DNA of 23,553 nt from Linderina pennispora. Its lineage: Eukaryota > Kickxellomycota > Kickxellomycetes > Kickxellales > Kickxellaceae. Below are positions 15,139-22,417 of the stretch, piece by piece (the stretch's first letter is position 1; each line of letters opens with the position of its first letter). Where the stretch lies: positions 1 to 23,553 of the forward strand of contig NW_024468411.1 of assembly GCF_002104995.1 (NCBI RefSeq), written 5' to 3'. A program made the translations under genes and the position numbers. The notes below the pieces were generated by a model. The model searched no databases and was not told where the DNA came from. It saw only the letters and a list, made by a program, of their open reading frames with translations.

Positions 15139-15792
15139 TCAGGGCTGCGGCATCTGCATGGTGCCCTGCGTCTGGTACTCGGGGCCCTTGTCGCCAGCCT
15201 GGTTTGCATATGTGACCGGGTACGGCAAGCCGGTGCCCTCGCCCTGCTGGTCCACGGTGTACACAACCATCAGGTTGGCACCGGCCTTCTTCTGCCGCAC
15301 AGCCGTGATGATCAGGAACCCGAGGGCCGCAGCCAGGTCGAAGAAAATAAGCCAGGCAAAAGCCGTCGCCGCGCGGAACTTTGAGCACAAGCTGCTGCCG
15401 TAACAGCCACCAGTGCCCGCGTAGTTGGCCATGACGGCGCCCGCAACCAGCCAAAACACCGTCAGCGTGGCAGTGATGGCCAGCTCAATGCCGGTCTTGT
15501 TGGTGTGGTGCGCAAAGCCGACACCGCGCGACACCAGGAAGCGCGCAAACAGCACTGTGGGGATGAGGAACAGGGTGATGATGGTCACAAACATTGTCCA
15601 GCCGGCAGCTCCCTTCTCCTCGGAGAAGCCGCCGCTGCCGCTGTATATGATGCCGTTGAAGGCGTACGTGTACTTCTTGTTCAGCGCACCCAGAGCCACG
15701 CCGTCGAGAATCAGCTCCAGCGCTGCCAGGCCCGATGCGGTGGCGTAGAGCCAAAAGCGCAGAATGGTGAGAAGCGTGTCAGTAATAGCCAT
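15139..15792 (-). CDS. MARVEL-like four-helix membrane protein (copy B)
   Basis: This is a 217-residue protein with four hydrophobic helices at about 6-36, 64-87, 101-123 and 141-165, and a polar Gln/Pro-rich cytosolic tail. It shares G-W-T-M-F-V-T (64-70), N-K-T-G-I-E-L (98-104), R-A-A-T-A-F-A-W (140-147) and the Cys pair G-G-C-Y-G-S-S-L-C (128-136) with copy A. Shared motifs in the same order show duplication; loop 1 is longer here and contains a Gly/Ser-rich segment. The start is taken as the ATG at 15792: codons further upstream are open but have no ATG and encode a Phe/His-rich stretch typical of UTR. A TATAAAA lies about 108 bp upstream. Its role is presumably membrane organisation or trafficking, by family only. 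Confidence 0.8.
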   Translation of the reverse strand: MAITDTLLTILRFWLYATASGLAALELILDGVALGALNKKYTYAFNGIIYSGSGGFSEEKGAAGWTMFVTIITLFLIPTVLFARFLVSRGVGFAHHTNKTGIELAITATLTVFWLVAGAVMANYAGTGGCYGSSLCSKFRAATAFAWLIFFDLAAALGFLIITAVRQKKAGANLMVVYTVDQQGEGTGLPYPVTYANQAGDKGPEYQTQGTMQMPQP

Positions 15793-16423
15793 CGCTGCTA
15801 GTAGCAAATACAGGTGGGAAAGTCGTCGATGGAGAGGAGATTGATGATGAAAACGAAAGAAAAAATACGCGGCCGTTGGCGGCGGGAGCACCGCGTTCGT
15901 TTTATACGTTATCCTCTGGCGTCAGGGCCGCTTGTTCCCTTTGCTCCTTGGCAGTATGACGCAAATACGGCGTATTGTCTCTGACACGCTCCCCAAATAG
16001 TGGTGGCAGGTTAGCAGCAGGTCTGTATCCCCAAGCCCTCCACCCAGAGCGAAAACTGAGTCGTCCGCCAGAATACATATGCACATATACAGCGATCGTC
16101 CGCGGCGTGTTGGGTTGCCAAGCACAGAGAGCAAAGTATAGTGAAATCCGGAGCAGAAATCAAGGCAAACCCCAGTTGCCCTCAAGTCATATGGCTGCCC
16201 ACTGGTGTTAAAAATAGCTCCAAAAAATCGCCGAGTCAAAAAACAAAAAGAATTCAGGGCAAATTTCAAAAGGCTTGCTGCAAGCCCCGGCAGGCCAGGC
16301 TTATCAAATTACGGAGCTTACGCACCCGGAATATCTGTGCAGATATTGCAGCCCGCTTGTTGCTTGCGATCTGCCGTGCTTCTTTGTTTCCACTTTCATC
16401 CTATTCAGAAAAACGTGTTGCTG
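15793..16423. other. Bidirectional intergenic region between MARVEL B and the acetyltransferase
   Basis: The two flanking genes diverge from here. Apart from the TATAAAA at 15900-15906 I see A-rich stretches around 16205-16265. A pyrimidine-rich CTATTCAG at 16401-16408, just before the acetyltransferase ATG, could be the acceptor of a 5'-UTR intron. No gene is seen. Confidence 0.4.
15900..15906 (-). promoter_or_regulatory. TATA box of MARVEL copy B
   Basis: TATAAAA on the minus strand, 108 bp before the ATG at 15792. This is consistent with the TATA spacing of other genes here. Confidence 0.5.
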
Positions 16424-16924
16424 ATGTCTGTCAAAGTTCGCATTGCGCCAGCCACCGAATCAGACGTCGGACTGATCCTCTGGTTCATCACGCAGCTTGC
16501 AATCTACGAGAAGGCGCCCAACGAGGTTACTGCCACCGAGGACCTGCTGCGCAGGAATCTGTTTGGCCCGCACCCGTACGCCAAGGTCATCCTCGCCTAT
16601 GTTGCCAAGGACGGCGAGCCCGAGAAGCCCGCCGGATTCGCCCTCTACTTCCACAACTTTTCGACGTGGGTTGGCAAGCCCGGGCTCTATCTCGAGGACC
16701 TGTTTGTGTGCTCCGAGTACCGCGGCCTCGGCCTGGGCAAGAAGCTGCTGGCGCAGCTTGCGATCACTGCCAAGGAGCTCGACTGCGGCCGCATGGAGTG
16801 GGTGGTGCTGGACTGGAACGAGCCGTCGATCCAGTTCTATCTGGGGCTGGGGGCCAAGCAGATGAACGAGTGGATCATTAATCGTGTCACTGGGAAGGCG
16901 CTGGACGATTTGGCGATGATGTGA
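16424..16924 (+). CDS. GNAT N-acetyltransferase, spermidine/thialysine (SSAT-like) family
   Basis: This is a 166-residue single-domain GNAT enzyme that transfers acetyl from acetyl-CoA to an amine. Motif A, with the acetyl-CoA pyrophosphate loop Y-R-G-L-G-L-G-K-K-L-L, is at 99-109. The strand L-Y-L-E-D-L-F-V at 88-95 and the segment G-R-M-E-W-V-V-L-D-W-N-E-P-S-I-Q-F-Y at 122-139, including the conserved Tyr139, are typical of the SSAT/thialysine acetyltransferase family. The N-terminal L-A-I-Y-E-K also fits. Likely substrates are polyamines or thialysine-like diamines; which one cannot be told. The length matches the family when the ATG at 16424 is used, although the frame stays open far upstream. 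It is convergent with the DUG3-like gene, about 210 bp away. Confidence 0.88.
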   Translation: MSVKVRIAPATESDVGLILWFITQLAIYEKAPNEVTATEDLLRRNLFGPHPYAKVILAYVAKDGEPEKPAGFALYFHNFSTWVGKPGLYLEDLFVCSEYRGLGLGKKLLAQLAITAKELDCGRMEWVVLDWNEPSIQFYLGLGAKQMNEWIINRVTGKALDDLAMM

Positions 16925-17136
16925 CCAGAGCAATAGCGAATGAGACCAGGAGGATGCCGCTAGCGATCGATCCCAGCGATATCTGCAGACATAGAAACAT
17001 GGGTGTCGATATCATACTGTTGATGGTTAGAAATAGAACTATTGCTTGAGCAGAAGAAGGAGAGGGAGGAGAGTGCTGCCAAGGGTGTGCTGCTGTACCC
17101 CTTGCCTTGCTCCAATCCTGGAAAATGCTATTTGTG

Positions 17137-18048
17137 TTACGCATGGCGCTTTTCGTTTGTCCAGTACTTGTCCCGGATCGGGTACAGATGCACATTCAGC
17201 TTGGGCGTAATCACCAGCAGCGTGTTCGTCGGCATGGCCATCCAGTCCGATCTCTCGTACGTCAGCGGCTCCGATGCAACGACCACCACGTCCTCGCGCT
17301 TGTTTGCCTTCACCATGCGGTACTGGCCCGTCTCGGGATCCGATCTGAACTCTGACCCGGACGAGTAGAACAGCGACGCGCCCTCATACTCTGCGCTGGT
17401 GATGTACCGCGTGCACACCACCGACTGCCCGTCGGTCACGGCAAAGTTCATCAGCGATGTCTCCTCCACGCCCGCCTCATCCAGCCACTGGTTCAGCTGC
17501 GCAATCGTCCGCAACATCGCCTGCCGCAGCTCGGCGTGCGAAAACTCATCCCTGTGCTCGGGGTCATCCAGCATATTCAGAAACAGCGCAAACGCATGCT
17601 CCGAGTCCGTTGTGCCCTGCAGCGACAGGTAGACCTCCTCCCGCAGCGAGTTCTGCAGCCGCCGCTTGATCCGATCGAAGCCGCCAATGTTGCCGTTGTG
17701 CATCCACATCAGATTGCCAAACTGCCACGGGTGGCAGTTGGACTCGCTGGTCGCCGTGTCGCCGGTTGTCGCGCGCACGTGTGCAAACACCAGCGCGCTC
17801 TTGATTTTCTCGGCCAGCCGCTGCAGATTGATGTTGCTCCAGGCCGGCAGAGTCGAGGTGAAGATGCAGCCGTTGGTGCGCGGCTCGTCGTACCACCCGA
17901 TGCCGAACCCGTCGCCGTTCATGGGCCGCCGCCGGTCGATACGCAGTTTGCAGTTGAACGACTGCATAATTATTGAATGCGCCGGGCGCGTCAGCAAATC
18001 GGCCAGCAAAATGGGCGAATTACTCTTGTACAGCAAAAAGCGGCACAT
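17137..18048 (-). CDS. DUG3: Class II glutamine amidotransferase, DUG3 type
   Basis: This is a 303-residue Ntn-hydrolase-type glutaminase domain like yeast Dug3. Together with Dug2 it degrades glutathione in an alternative pathway, releasing glutamate. The start ATG at 18048 places Cys at position 2 (M-C-R-F-L-L-Y-K), the catalytic N-terminal nucleophile after Met removal. Further active-site motifs are N-G-D-G-F-G-I-G-W-Y at 44-53, H-V-R-A-T-T-G at 90-96, N-C-H-P-W at 104-108, M-H-N-G-N-I-G-G-F at 116-124 and G-T-T-D-S-E-H-A-F at 145-153. The in-frame ATG seven codons earlier would bury the Cys and is rejected. The rest of a biosynthetic amidotransferase is absent, so the ammonia or acyl acceptor must be in a partner. 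The partner gene is not in this window. Confidence 0.88.
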   Translation of the reverse strand: MCRFLLYKSNSPILLADLLTRPAHSIIMQSFNCKLRIDRRRPMNGDGFGIGWYDEPRTNGCIFTSTLPAWSNINLQRLAEKIKSALVFAHVRATTGDTATSESNCHPWQFGNLMWMHNGNIGGFDRIKRRLQNSLREEVYLSLQGTTDSEHAFALFLNMLDDPEHRDEFSHAELRQAMLRTIAQLNQWLDEAGVEETSLMNFAVTDGQSVVCTRYITSAEYEGASLFYSSGSEFRSDPETGQYRMVKANKREDVVVVASEPLTYERSDWMAMPTNTLLVITPKLNVHLYPIRDKYWTNEKRHA

Positions 18049-18662
18049 AGTATTTGTATTTACGAGCAAGAGTGTGAGGAGGAGAAAGGCGTGTTTCAGT
18101 GGGCTCTCACTCTTTGCAGCACAGCCGCCAACTTTAAATACAAAATGAACCTGGTGGGGGTGAAAGGTGCCACCGCTTCAAATTTTAATGACCAGTCTCC
18201 ACAACATTCCCCTCCCATGGCGACGTGAATCGCATCATCGGCATCCCCAATGTCGTTATAACCCTCGCCTCTCCATATCGGAATATGCCGATATTGTTGC
18301 GCCACGAATCAGCAATGTGCTAGCGCCAATATAGACATAGTCGCTGGTGCGGTCTCTGCCTGCCCCGACCGGCTGCTGTGTGTCTATCAAATGGCATCGG
18401 CCAATGCCAGCGGGCAGCCTAGCGCCGATTCATCGTCGCTGAGATCAATAGCGAAGATGTCGATGCTTCCTTCCTATGTATTCAAGTTCAAGCACTGCCC
18501 CTCTTTTCACTTCCCCCCTCCGTCTCCTCAAGCTTTGAGATAAAGTAAAACTGCTTTCCATCTTACACACACCACAAACGCAGCAACATGTCAGATTGTT
18601 GACTTGCCCTTTTACTAACACAAAACATTACAAATTTGGACGCAGTGGTGGCGGAAACGAGC
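18049..18662. other. Intergenic region between DUG3-like and lumazine-synthase-like genes
   Basis: This contains the DUG3 promoter and the 3' region of the next minus-strand gene. It is rich in inverted repeats: GCGACGTGAATCG near 18220-18232 pairs with CGATTCATCGTCGC at 18426-18439 (one bulge), ATATCGG/CCGATAT at 18275-18281 and 18288-18294, and TGGCAT/ATGCCA at 18392-18397 and 18404-18409. No coding region is seen. Confidence 0.45.
18133..18140 (-). promoter_or_regulatory. TATA-like box of the DUG3-like gene
   Basis: TATTTAAA on the minus strand, 84 bp before the ATG at 18048. It is the same octamer as in front of the P450 gene. Confidence 0.5.
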
Positions 18663-19181
18663 TTAAATGGCTGGCTTGGACAGCACATTGAAGGCATCAA
18701 TCGCTCGGCTGGCCCAGATTTTGCCAAACCCCGAGCCACCGCTCTTTAGCAGCTTTACATGCTCCTCCAGCTGCACACGACTCTGCCTGACCAGAATGCA
18801 GTCAAAGACAGGTATCCGTGATATGATCATGCCCGACAGCCTTTGCGTCAGCGCGGTCACCAGCCGGGGCTCGTAGTCGGGTGCATTCCTGTACACAACG
18901 CCCAGCGCCAGGACAATATCGCAGCGGCTGTTCAGATGGCTGATGAACAAGGGCAGATCGTAAATGCTCTCGGCTTGTGTGGTCTTTAGCTGGATAGGCG
19001 AGATGTTGTAGGTGTCGGTCAGCTCGTACCGCAGGTCGTTGACCAGAGCCTCCATGTCGTCCCAGTTCTCGGACGAGTACACTAGCCCGATGCGTGGTGG
19101 CCGCGAGTAGTCGATTTTGGATACTTTGCGGCGAATAAGAGGCACATGCACCGGACTGTCGCCGTGAGCGTCAAATGTCAT
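18663..19181 (-). CDS. Diverged lumazine-synthase-fold protein, catalytically degenerate (LS-like copy 1)
   Basis: This is a 172-residue protein that aligns end to end with 6,7-dimethyl-8-ribityllumazine synthase: first strand R-I-G-L-V-Y-S-S-E-N-W at 30-40, the loop I-Y-D-L-P at 73-77 in place of A-Y-E-L-P, central strand C-D-I-V-L-A-L-G-V-V at 87-96, I-P-V-F-D-C-I-L-V at 123-131, and a final helix A-S-R-A-I-D-A-F at 157-164. The phosphate-binding K-G-S-T and the catalytic His of the normal enzyme are replaced by R-N-A-P-D-Y (98-103), and the aromatic Trp after the first strand is not aligned. Lumazine formation is therefore unlikely. The start is the first ATG, with a TATA box about 105 bp upstream. 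The frame is intact and 520 bp long, arguing for a selected protein. Function is unknown. Confidence 0.78.
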   Translation of the reverse strand: MTFDAHGDSPVHVPLIRRKVSKIDYSRPPRIGLVYSSENWDDMEALVNDLRYELTDTYNISPIQLKTTQAESIYDLPLFISHLNSRCDIVLALGVVYRNAPDYEPRLVTALTQRLSGMIISRIPVFDCILVRQSRVQLEEHVKLLKSGGSGFGKIWASRAIDAFNVLSKPAI

Positions 19182-19611
19182 ATTAAATACCTGGCTTTAG
19201 AGGGCGAAAGGTGAGGCGATGCAGAAAAAAGATGGGAGGCACGAGGACTATCGTGCCGCCTGGTAGTGGTCCACTGGCTTCTTTTTATATATGGTCACCC
19301 CTACCCAGCTGCTGTTGCGAGCCACACCGAAAAGAAAGAGGTGGCGGCTAGCGGCAGCCATCTGGCAAAGCACAAGCCTCAGCAAGACTCACGCCCTATT
19401 TATGTTGTGCTTGCCGGAGCCCGATTGTCAGTATTGGCGAGAATGGTGATATCGGCATGTGCACTTTTAATCGCCATTCTGCTCCACACATAATCTGCGT
19501 TTTAAAAACTGGCCGAAAAAGGCACATGCTGCAGAAAGGCTCCTGTTGTTGTTTCTGAAATGCTCAAGGCTGGAAGTTTTAAGAAAAACGGCAGGCGTCG
19601 GCAGAAGCGAC
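19182..19611. other. Intergenic region between LS-like copy 1 and RIB4
   Basis: This holds the promoter of LS-like copy 1 (TATA at 19282-19292) and the 3' region of RIB4. Nothing else is recognised; frames here are short and overlap on both strands. Confidence 0.4.
19282..19292 (-). promoter_or_regulatory. TATA box of LS-like copy 1
   Basis: ATATATAAAAA on the minus strand, about 105 bp before the ATG at 19181. Confidence 0.5.
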
Positions 19612-20208
19612 CTAAAGCTTGAGCAGGGCCATCTCGACGGCCGCCGATCCCCAGTCAAGACCGTGGTTGTGCCCCTTGTCCTCGCCCCTGCCGATTCCTG
19701 CCCGCTGCATCGCCTGCTCATCAGTCAGACACGTCAGCACGCCAAACACCGCCGGCACGCCGGTGTCAAGCCCCACGCGCATGATCCCGTGGCTCACGGC
19801 GTCGGCAATGTACTCAAAGTGCATCGTGCTGCCCTTGATCAGGACGCCAATGCAGATAACCGCATCAAACGGCCCGCTCTTGGCGCTCTCGGCCGCAGTC
19901 TGGCTTGAGGGCGTCTGCGTCGAGAGAAGATCGTCGACGATGCTGCTGACGAGGTTGGTCGACTCTTGCTGCGACTGGCGGATCAGCTTCATGGCGGCAC
20001 CTGGAAGCTCGTAGGCGCCAGGGACATCGCGCACGACGATGTTCTCGGACTTGACGCCGTACTTGGCCAGCGACGTCTTGGCTCCGTCCACCAGCGGGTT
20101 GACGATCTCCGAGTTCCACCGCGTGTGCACGATGAGAATCTTTAGGTTGCCGCCGTCAAGCTTGTTGCTGGACTCCTTTACGCCCTTGTGAAAGTCGTCG
20201 CCGCCCAT
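19612..20208 (-). CDS. RIB4: 6,7-dimethyl-8-ribityllumazine synthase
   Basis: This is a 198-residue riboflavin-pathway enzyme that condenses 5-amino-6-ribitylamino-uracil with 3,4-dihydroxy-2-butanone 4-phosphate to give lumazine. All key motifs are present: V-H-T-R-W-N at 27-32 with the ring-stacking Trp31, V-P-G-A-Y-E-L-P at 62-69, G-V-L-I-K-G-S-T-M-H at 121-130 with phosphate-binding Gly-Ser-Thr and catalytic His130, T-G-V-P-A-V-F-G-V-L at 149-158, D-E-Q-A-M-Q-R-A-G at 163-171, and a final W-G-S-A-A-V-E-M-A helix. A Ser/Thr-rich linker at about 80-112, before strand F-D-A-V-I-C-I-G, is a fungal-type insertion. The start at the first ATG gives normal length. A TATA-like stretch lies about 105 bp upstream. 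It sits between two degenerate relatives. Confidence 0.95.
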   Translation of the reverse strand: MGGDDFHKGVKESSNKLDGGNLKILIVHTRWNSEIVNPLVDGAKTSLAKYGVKSENIVVRDVPGAYELPGAAMKLIRQSQQESTNLVSSIVDDLLSTQTPSSQTAAESAKSGPFDAVICIGVLIKGSTMHFEYIADAVSHGIMRVGLDTGVPAVFGVLTCLTDEQAMQRAGIGRGEDKGHNHGLDWGSAAVEMALLKL

Positions 20209-20382
20209 GGTTTAGTAGAATGTAAATGGAAAAAGCGTGTTGTAGACAGAAAAAGTTGGAGAGAAGATAAGAGACGCAAGCGGCACACACGGGGCGTGGG
20301 CTGGCGTTTTAATAAAGGTTCACCGCATGGATTAGTCAACCCCTCATCCGGCGAGTCGGCTTACCAATCGTGCCTTCAGCTG

Positions 20383-22110
20383 TCAAAAGGTCAGCTCGCC
20401 ATTGTGGCGGTCGGCGGCGGCGGCCTGTTCAATCGCAGCTCCTTCCGCAGACTGGTCGTGCGAGCTGCGGTTGCTGCGCCTGCTCAGGTACGCAATGAGC
20501 TCATCTACCCGGCTCTGGCGGTATGACCCCAGGGCAAAATTGGTGACGTATATCGTGCCCAGGAACATGATCATGAAGAACGCCATGGTTTTGAACGAGA
20601 TCGGCTCAATGAACCCATTGATGATGCCCGCCAGTGTCACTGCGGCTATCTTGGCCCTGCCGATCGAGGCAGGGTTCTGATTCATGCACAGCTCCCACTC
20701 TGCGCAGGGAATTTTCAACTTGGGCGCAGCCATTGGAGTCCCACAGTGATTCTCGTTGTACTCTTTGCTACATATTTCGATCTGTTGCTCCCGCTCTGCT
20801 CTGGACCAGTCCATATTGTGCGACATTTCACTGCTGACCGCAACTATTGCCTGGAGAACCAGGTACCCAAAGAGGGTGATCACTGCCGTATTGACAGCCA
20901 CCTGGAGGTATCCGGAGACGACATACGGGATGTCGCGGTGCATCTGCAGCCGGTCGTTTGCTGTTGGCACATTGGTTTTGCTGCCCATCAGCGCCAGCAC
21001 CTTGTCCACGCCCCGCGACAGCACCTCGCTTGTGCCTCGGCGCTTCGCCCGGCGCCTCCTGACCTCTCTGGTCTCCTGTTTTCTCCTGCTTTCTGTTGAC
21101 ATCCGTGCCTGGCCATCAGAGTCAGAGTCAGAGTCAAAGTCAGAGCCAGACTCTGACGAGAAGTGTCCGTCCCTATCCTCCTCCACGCTCCTCCGCTGCT
21201 GCAGCCTCCCTTTGCGAATAGCACTGCGCTGTCTCTTTTCGGCAGCAGGGTTCTTCCGCCGAGAGTATATCCTTCGTACAGCATTTGGCGATATCGGCTG
21301 GTTGTCCTGATTGCGTCTTGGTGTCTCTGTCGTGTGCGTCCAGTCCACGTCCATAGGCTCAGGGTCCACTGGCGGCATGCTGAATGTGAATGGCACATTG
21401 CCAAACACTGGCTCCCGCACACCTGCGTTACTGCTGTCCTTGTTTTCAGTGTCTGTGTCGCCTCGCCTCCTCTTGGACCGGTCGTCCAGAGCCGCGCTGC
21501 TCTGTGACAGTGTGGTCAGCCAGGACGTGTCGTTTTCGTGAGTGTCAACATCCATTGGCCCGGCGCGCGACCGGTACTGCCGATTCCGCCCAAACACGGC
21601 GCCTGCAGACGTAAAATTCATTAGCGACTGGAATAAATACAGGATAAATTGAGGCAGGCGAAAGGGAAGGCAGGCAGCAGTGCGTAGTTTTTGCATCGTG
21701 ATTTGTTTACCTATGAAATCTCCGAGTCGCTTGTGGCTCAGCGCGCGCTCGTTGAGGAATATCGGCTCGTCATAGTCGCTGCCGGCCGCAGCTCGCTGCC
21801 CCATCTCCTCAATCTCGCTGTCTGGCTCGTCGCTGCTGTCTGCGCTATGTTCCTCTTTGTGTCCGCCAAGAGTCTGTGTCCAGGTATCAGCAGTACTGGC
21901 CAGCTGGCCGTGCGAGCGAATGTGCAGAATGCTTGATGACAACGAGTTCTCCGATGAGTCAATGACCACCACCGGCGGCGAGCAGTGCTCCCACGATATC
22001 TGGCTGTACACTGACACAATCGACTGGTTGGCGTCGTTGGTGTTGCTGCGGCGCTTCTTGCGCGGCGAGCCTTGGGCGTCGCTGTCGCTACTGTCTGAAA
22101 TATATATCAT
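20383..22110 (-). CDS. Brl1/Brr6-type nuclear-envelope protein
   Basis: This is a two-exon gene (exon 1 21711-22110, exon 2 20383-21602) for a protein of about 539 residues. The C-terminal Brl1/Brr6 domain (about 356-495) has a membrane helix at about 361-388, a lumenal part with four Cys (about 411, 420, 433, 439: I-C-S-K-E-Y, N-H-C-G-T-P, I-P-C-A-E-W, E-L-C-M-N) forming the family's two disulfides, and a second helix at about 471-491. Yeast Brl1 and Brr6 work in nuclear pore assembly and in envelope lipid homeostasis. The long N-terminal region is disordered, with basic patches, an S-D repeat and two P-M-D-V-D repeats. The ATG at 22110 is chosen: earlier in-frame codons are hydrophobic, and a TATA box lies at 22182-22188, so they are UTR. 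Whether it is Brl1 or Brr6 cannot be decided. Confidence 0.85.
   Translation of the reverse strand: MIYISDSSDSDAQGSPRKKRRSNTNDANQSIVSVYSQISWEHCSPPVVVIDSSENSLSSSILHIRSHGQLASTADTWTQTLGGHKEEHSADSSDEPDSEIEEMGQRAAAGSDYDEPIFLNERALSHKRLGDFIGKQITMQKLRTAACLPFRLPQFILYLFQSLMNFTSAGAVFGRNRQYRSRAGPMDVDTHENDTSWLTTLSQSSAALDDRSKRRRGDTDTENKDSSNAGVREPVFGNVPFTFSMPPVDPEPMDVDWTHTTETPRRNQDNQPISPNAVRRIYSRRKNPAAEKRQRSAIRKGRLQQRRSVEEDRDGHFSSESGSDFDSDSDSDGQARMSTESRRKQETREVRRRRAKRRGTSEVLSRGVDKVLALMGSKTNVPTANDRLQMHRDIPYVVSGYLQVAVNTAVITLFGYLVLQAIVAVSSEMSHNMDWSRAEREQQIEICSKEYNENHCGTPMAAPKLKIPCAEWELCMNQNPASIGRAKIAAVTLAGIINGFIEPISFKTMAFFMIMFLGTIYVTNFALGSYRQSRVDELIAYLSRRSNRSSHDQSAEGAAIEQAAAADRHNGELTF
21117..21158 (-). repeat. 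Hexanucleotide-type S-D repeat tract
   Basis: Repeated gagtca units on the plus strand encode alternating Ser-Asp in the disordered N-terminal region of the Brl1/Brr6 protein. Confidence 0.7.
21603..21710 (-). other. 108-nt in-frame intron of the Brl1/Brr6 gene
   Basis: Donor GTAAAC at 21710, branch-like GCTAATG near 21620-21626, acceptor CTGCAG ending at 21603. The length is divisible by three and has no stop, so the unspliced frame stays open. Splicing joins D-F-I-G to A-V-F-G-R. The encoded 36 residues are Cys/Leu/Phe-rich, unlike the hydrophilic flanks. Confidence 0.7.
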
Positions 22111-22417
22111 CCTTGTCGATAAAGTCGCAACGGGAAATGGACATGAACAAAATGGCCAATGGGTGTTGGAAGTGCTCGCCCATTTATACACATACCAGGT
22201 GTTCATTAATTTCCACACGACGCAGACATGTGCCGCGCTGCATCATATCCGCAGCCATCAATTGCAGCGGGCGTGCCGCACCCCACGGGACCGCAGGCTA
22301 CAAACAGCGGCCACCTACCATGACCACCAGATGCACTGCTGATGATGGCGACGATGGTGATGATTTCTGTAAAATTATATTGCTTTGCTGCAACTGCACC
22401 CTCACCATCCACGGTGC
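22111..22417. other. Short intergenic region between Brl1/Brr6 and LS-like copy 2
   Basis: This holds the Brl1/Brr6 promoter (TATA at 22182-22188, CCAAT-like sequence near 22155) and the 3' end of LS-like copy 2. A gatgatggcgacgatggtgatga tract at about 22340-22362 is low complexity. No gene is seen. Confidence 0.4.
22182..22188 (-). promoter_or_regulatory. TATA box of the Brl1/Brr6 gene
   Basis: TATAAAT on the minus strand, about 75 bp before the ATG at 22110. Its position supports that start rather than an upstream in-frame codon. Confidence 0.45.

Noticed and set aside
14910-15215. Plus-strand 101-codon frame between the MARVEL genes
   Set aside because: It overlaps the C-terminal coding end of MARVEL copy B antisense and has no motif.
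16887-17195. Minus-strand frame with a hydrophobic stretch between the acetyltransferase and DUG3 ends
   Set aside because: It overlaps the ends of two well-supported genes and has no family resemblance. Probably chance in a convergent 3' region.
18049-18069. Upstream ATG for the DUG3-like gene
   Set aside because: It would place seven residues before Met-Cys and bury the N-terminal catalytic Cys needed by Ntn amidotransferases.
22111-22218. N-terminal extension of the Brl1/Brr6 frame
   Set aside because: No ATG at its beginning that fits the TATA box at 22182-22188, which would then lie inside the coding region. Composition is also unlike the rest of the protein.
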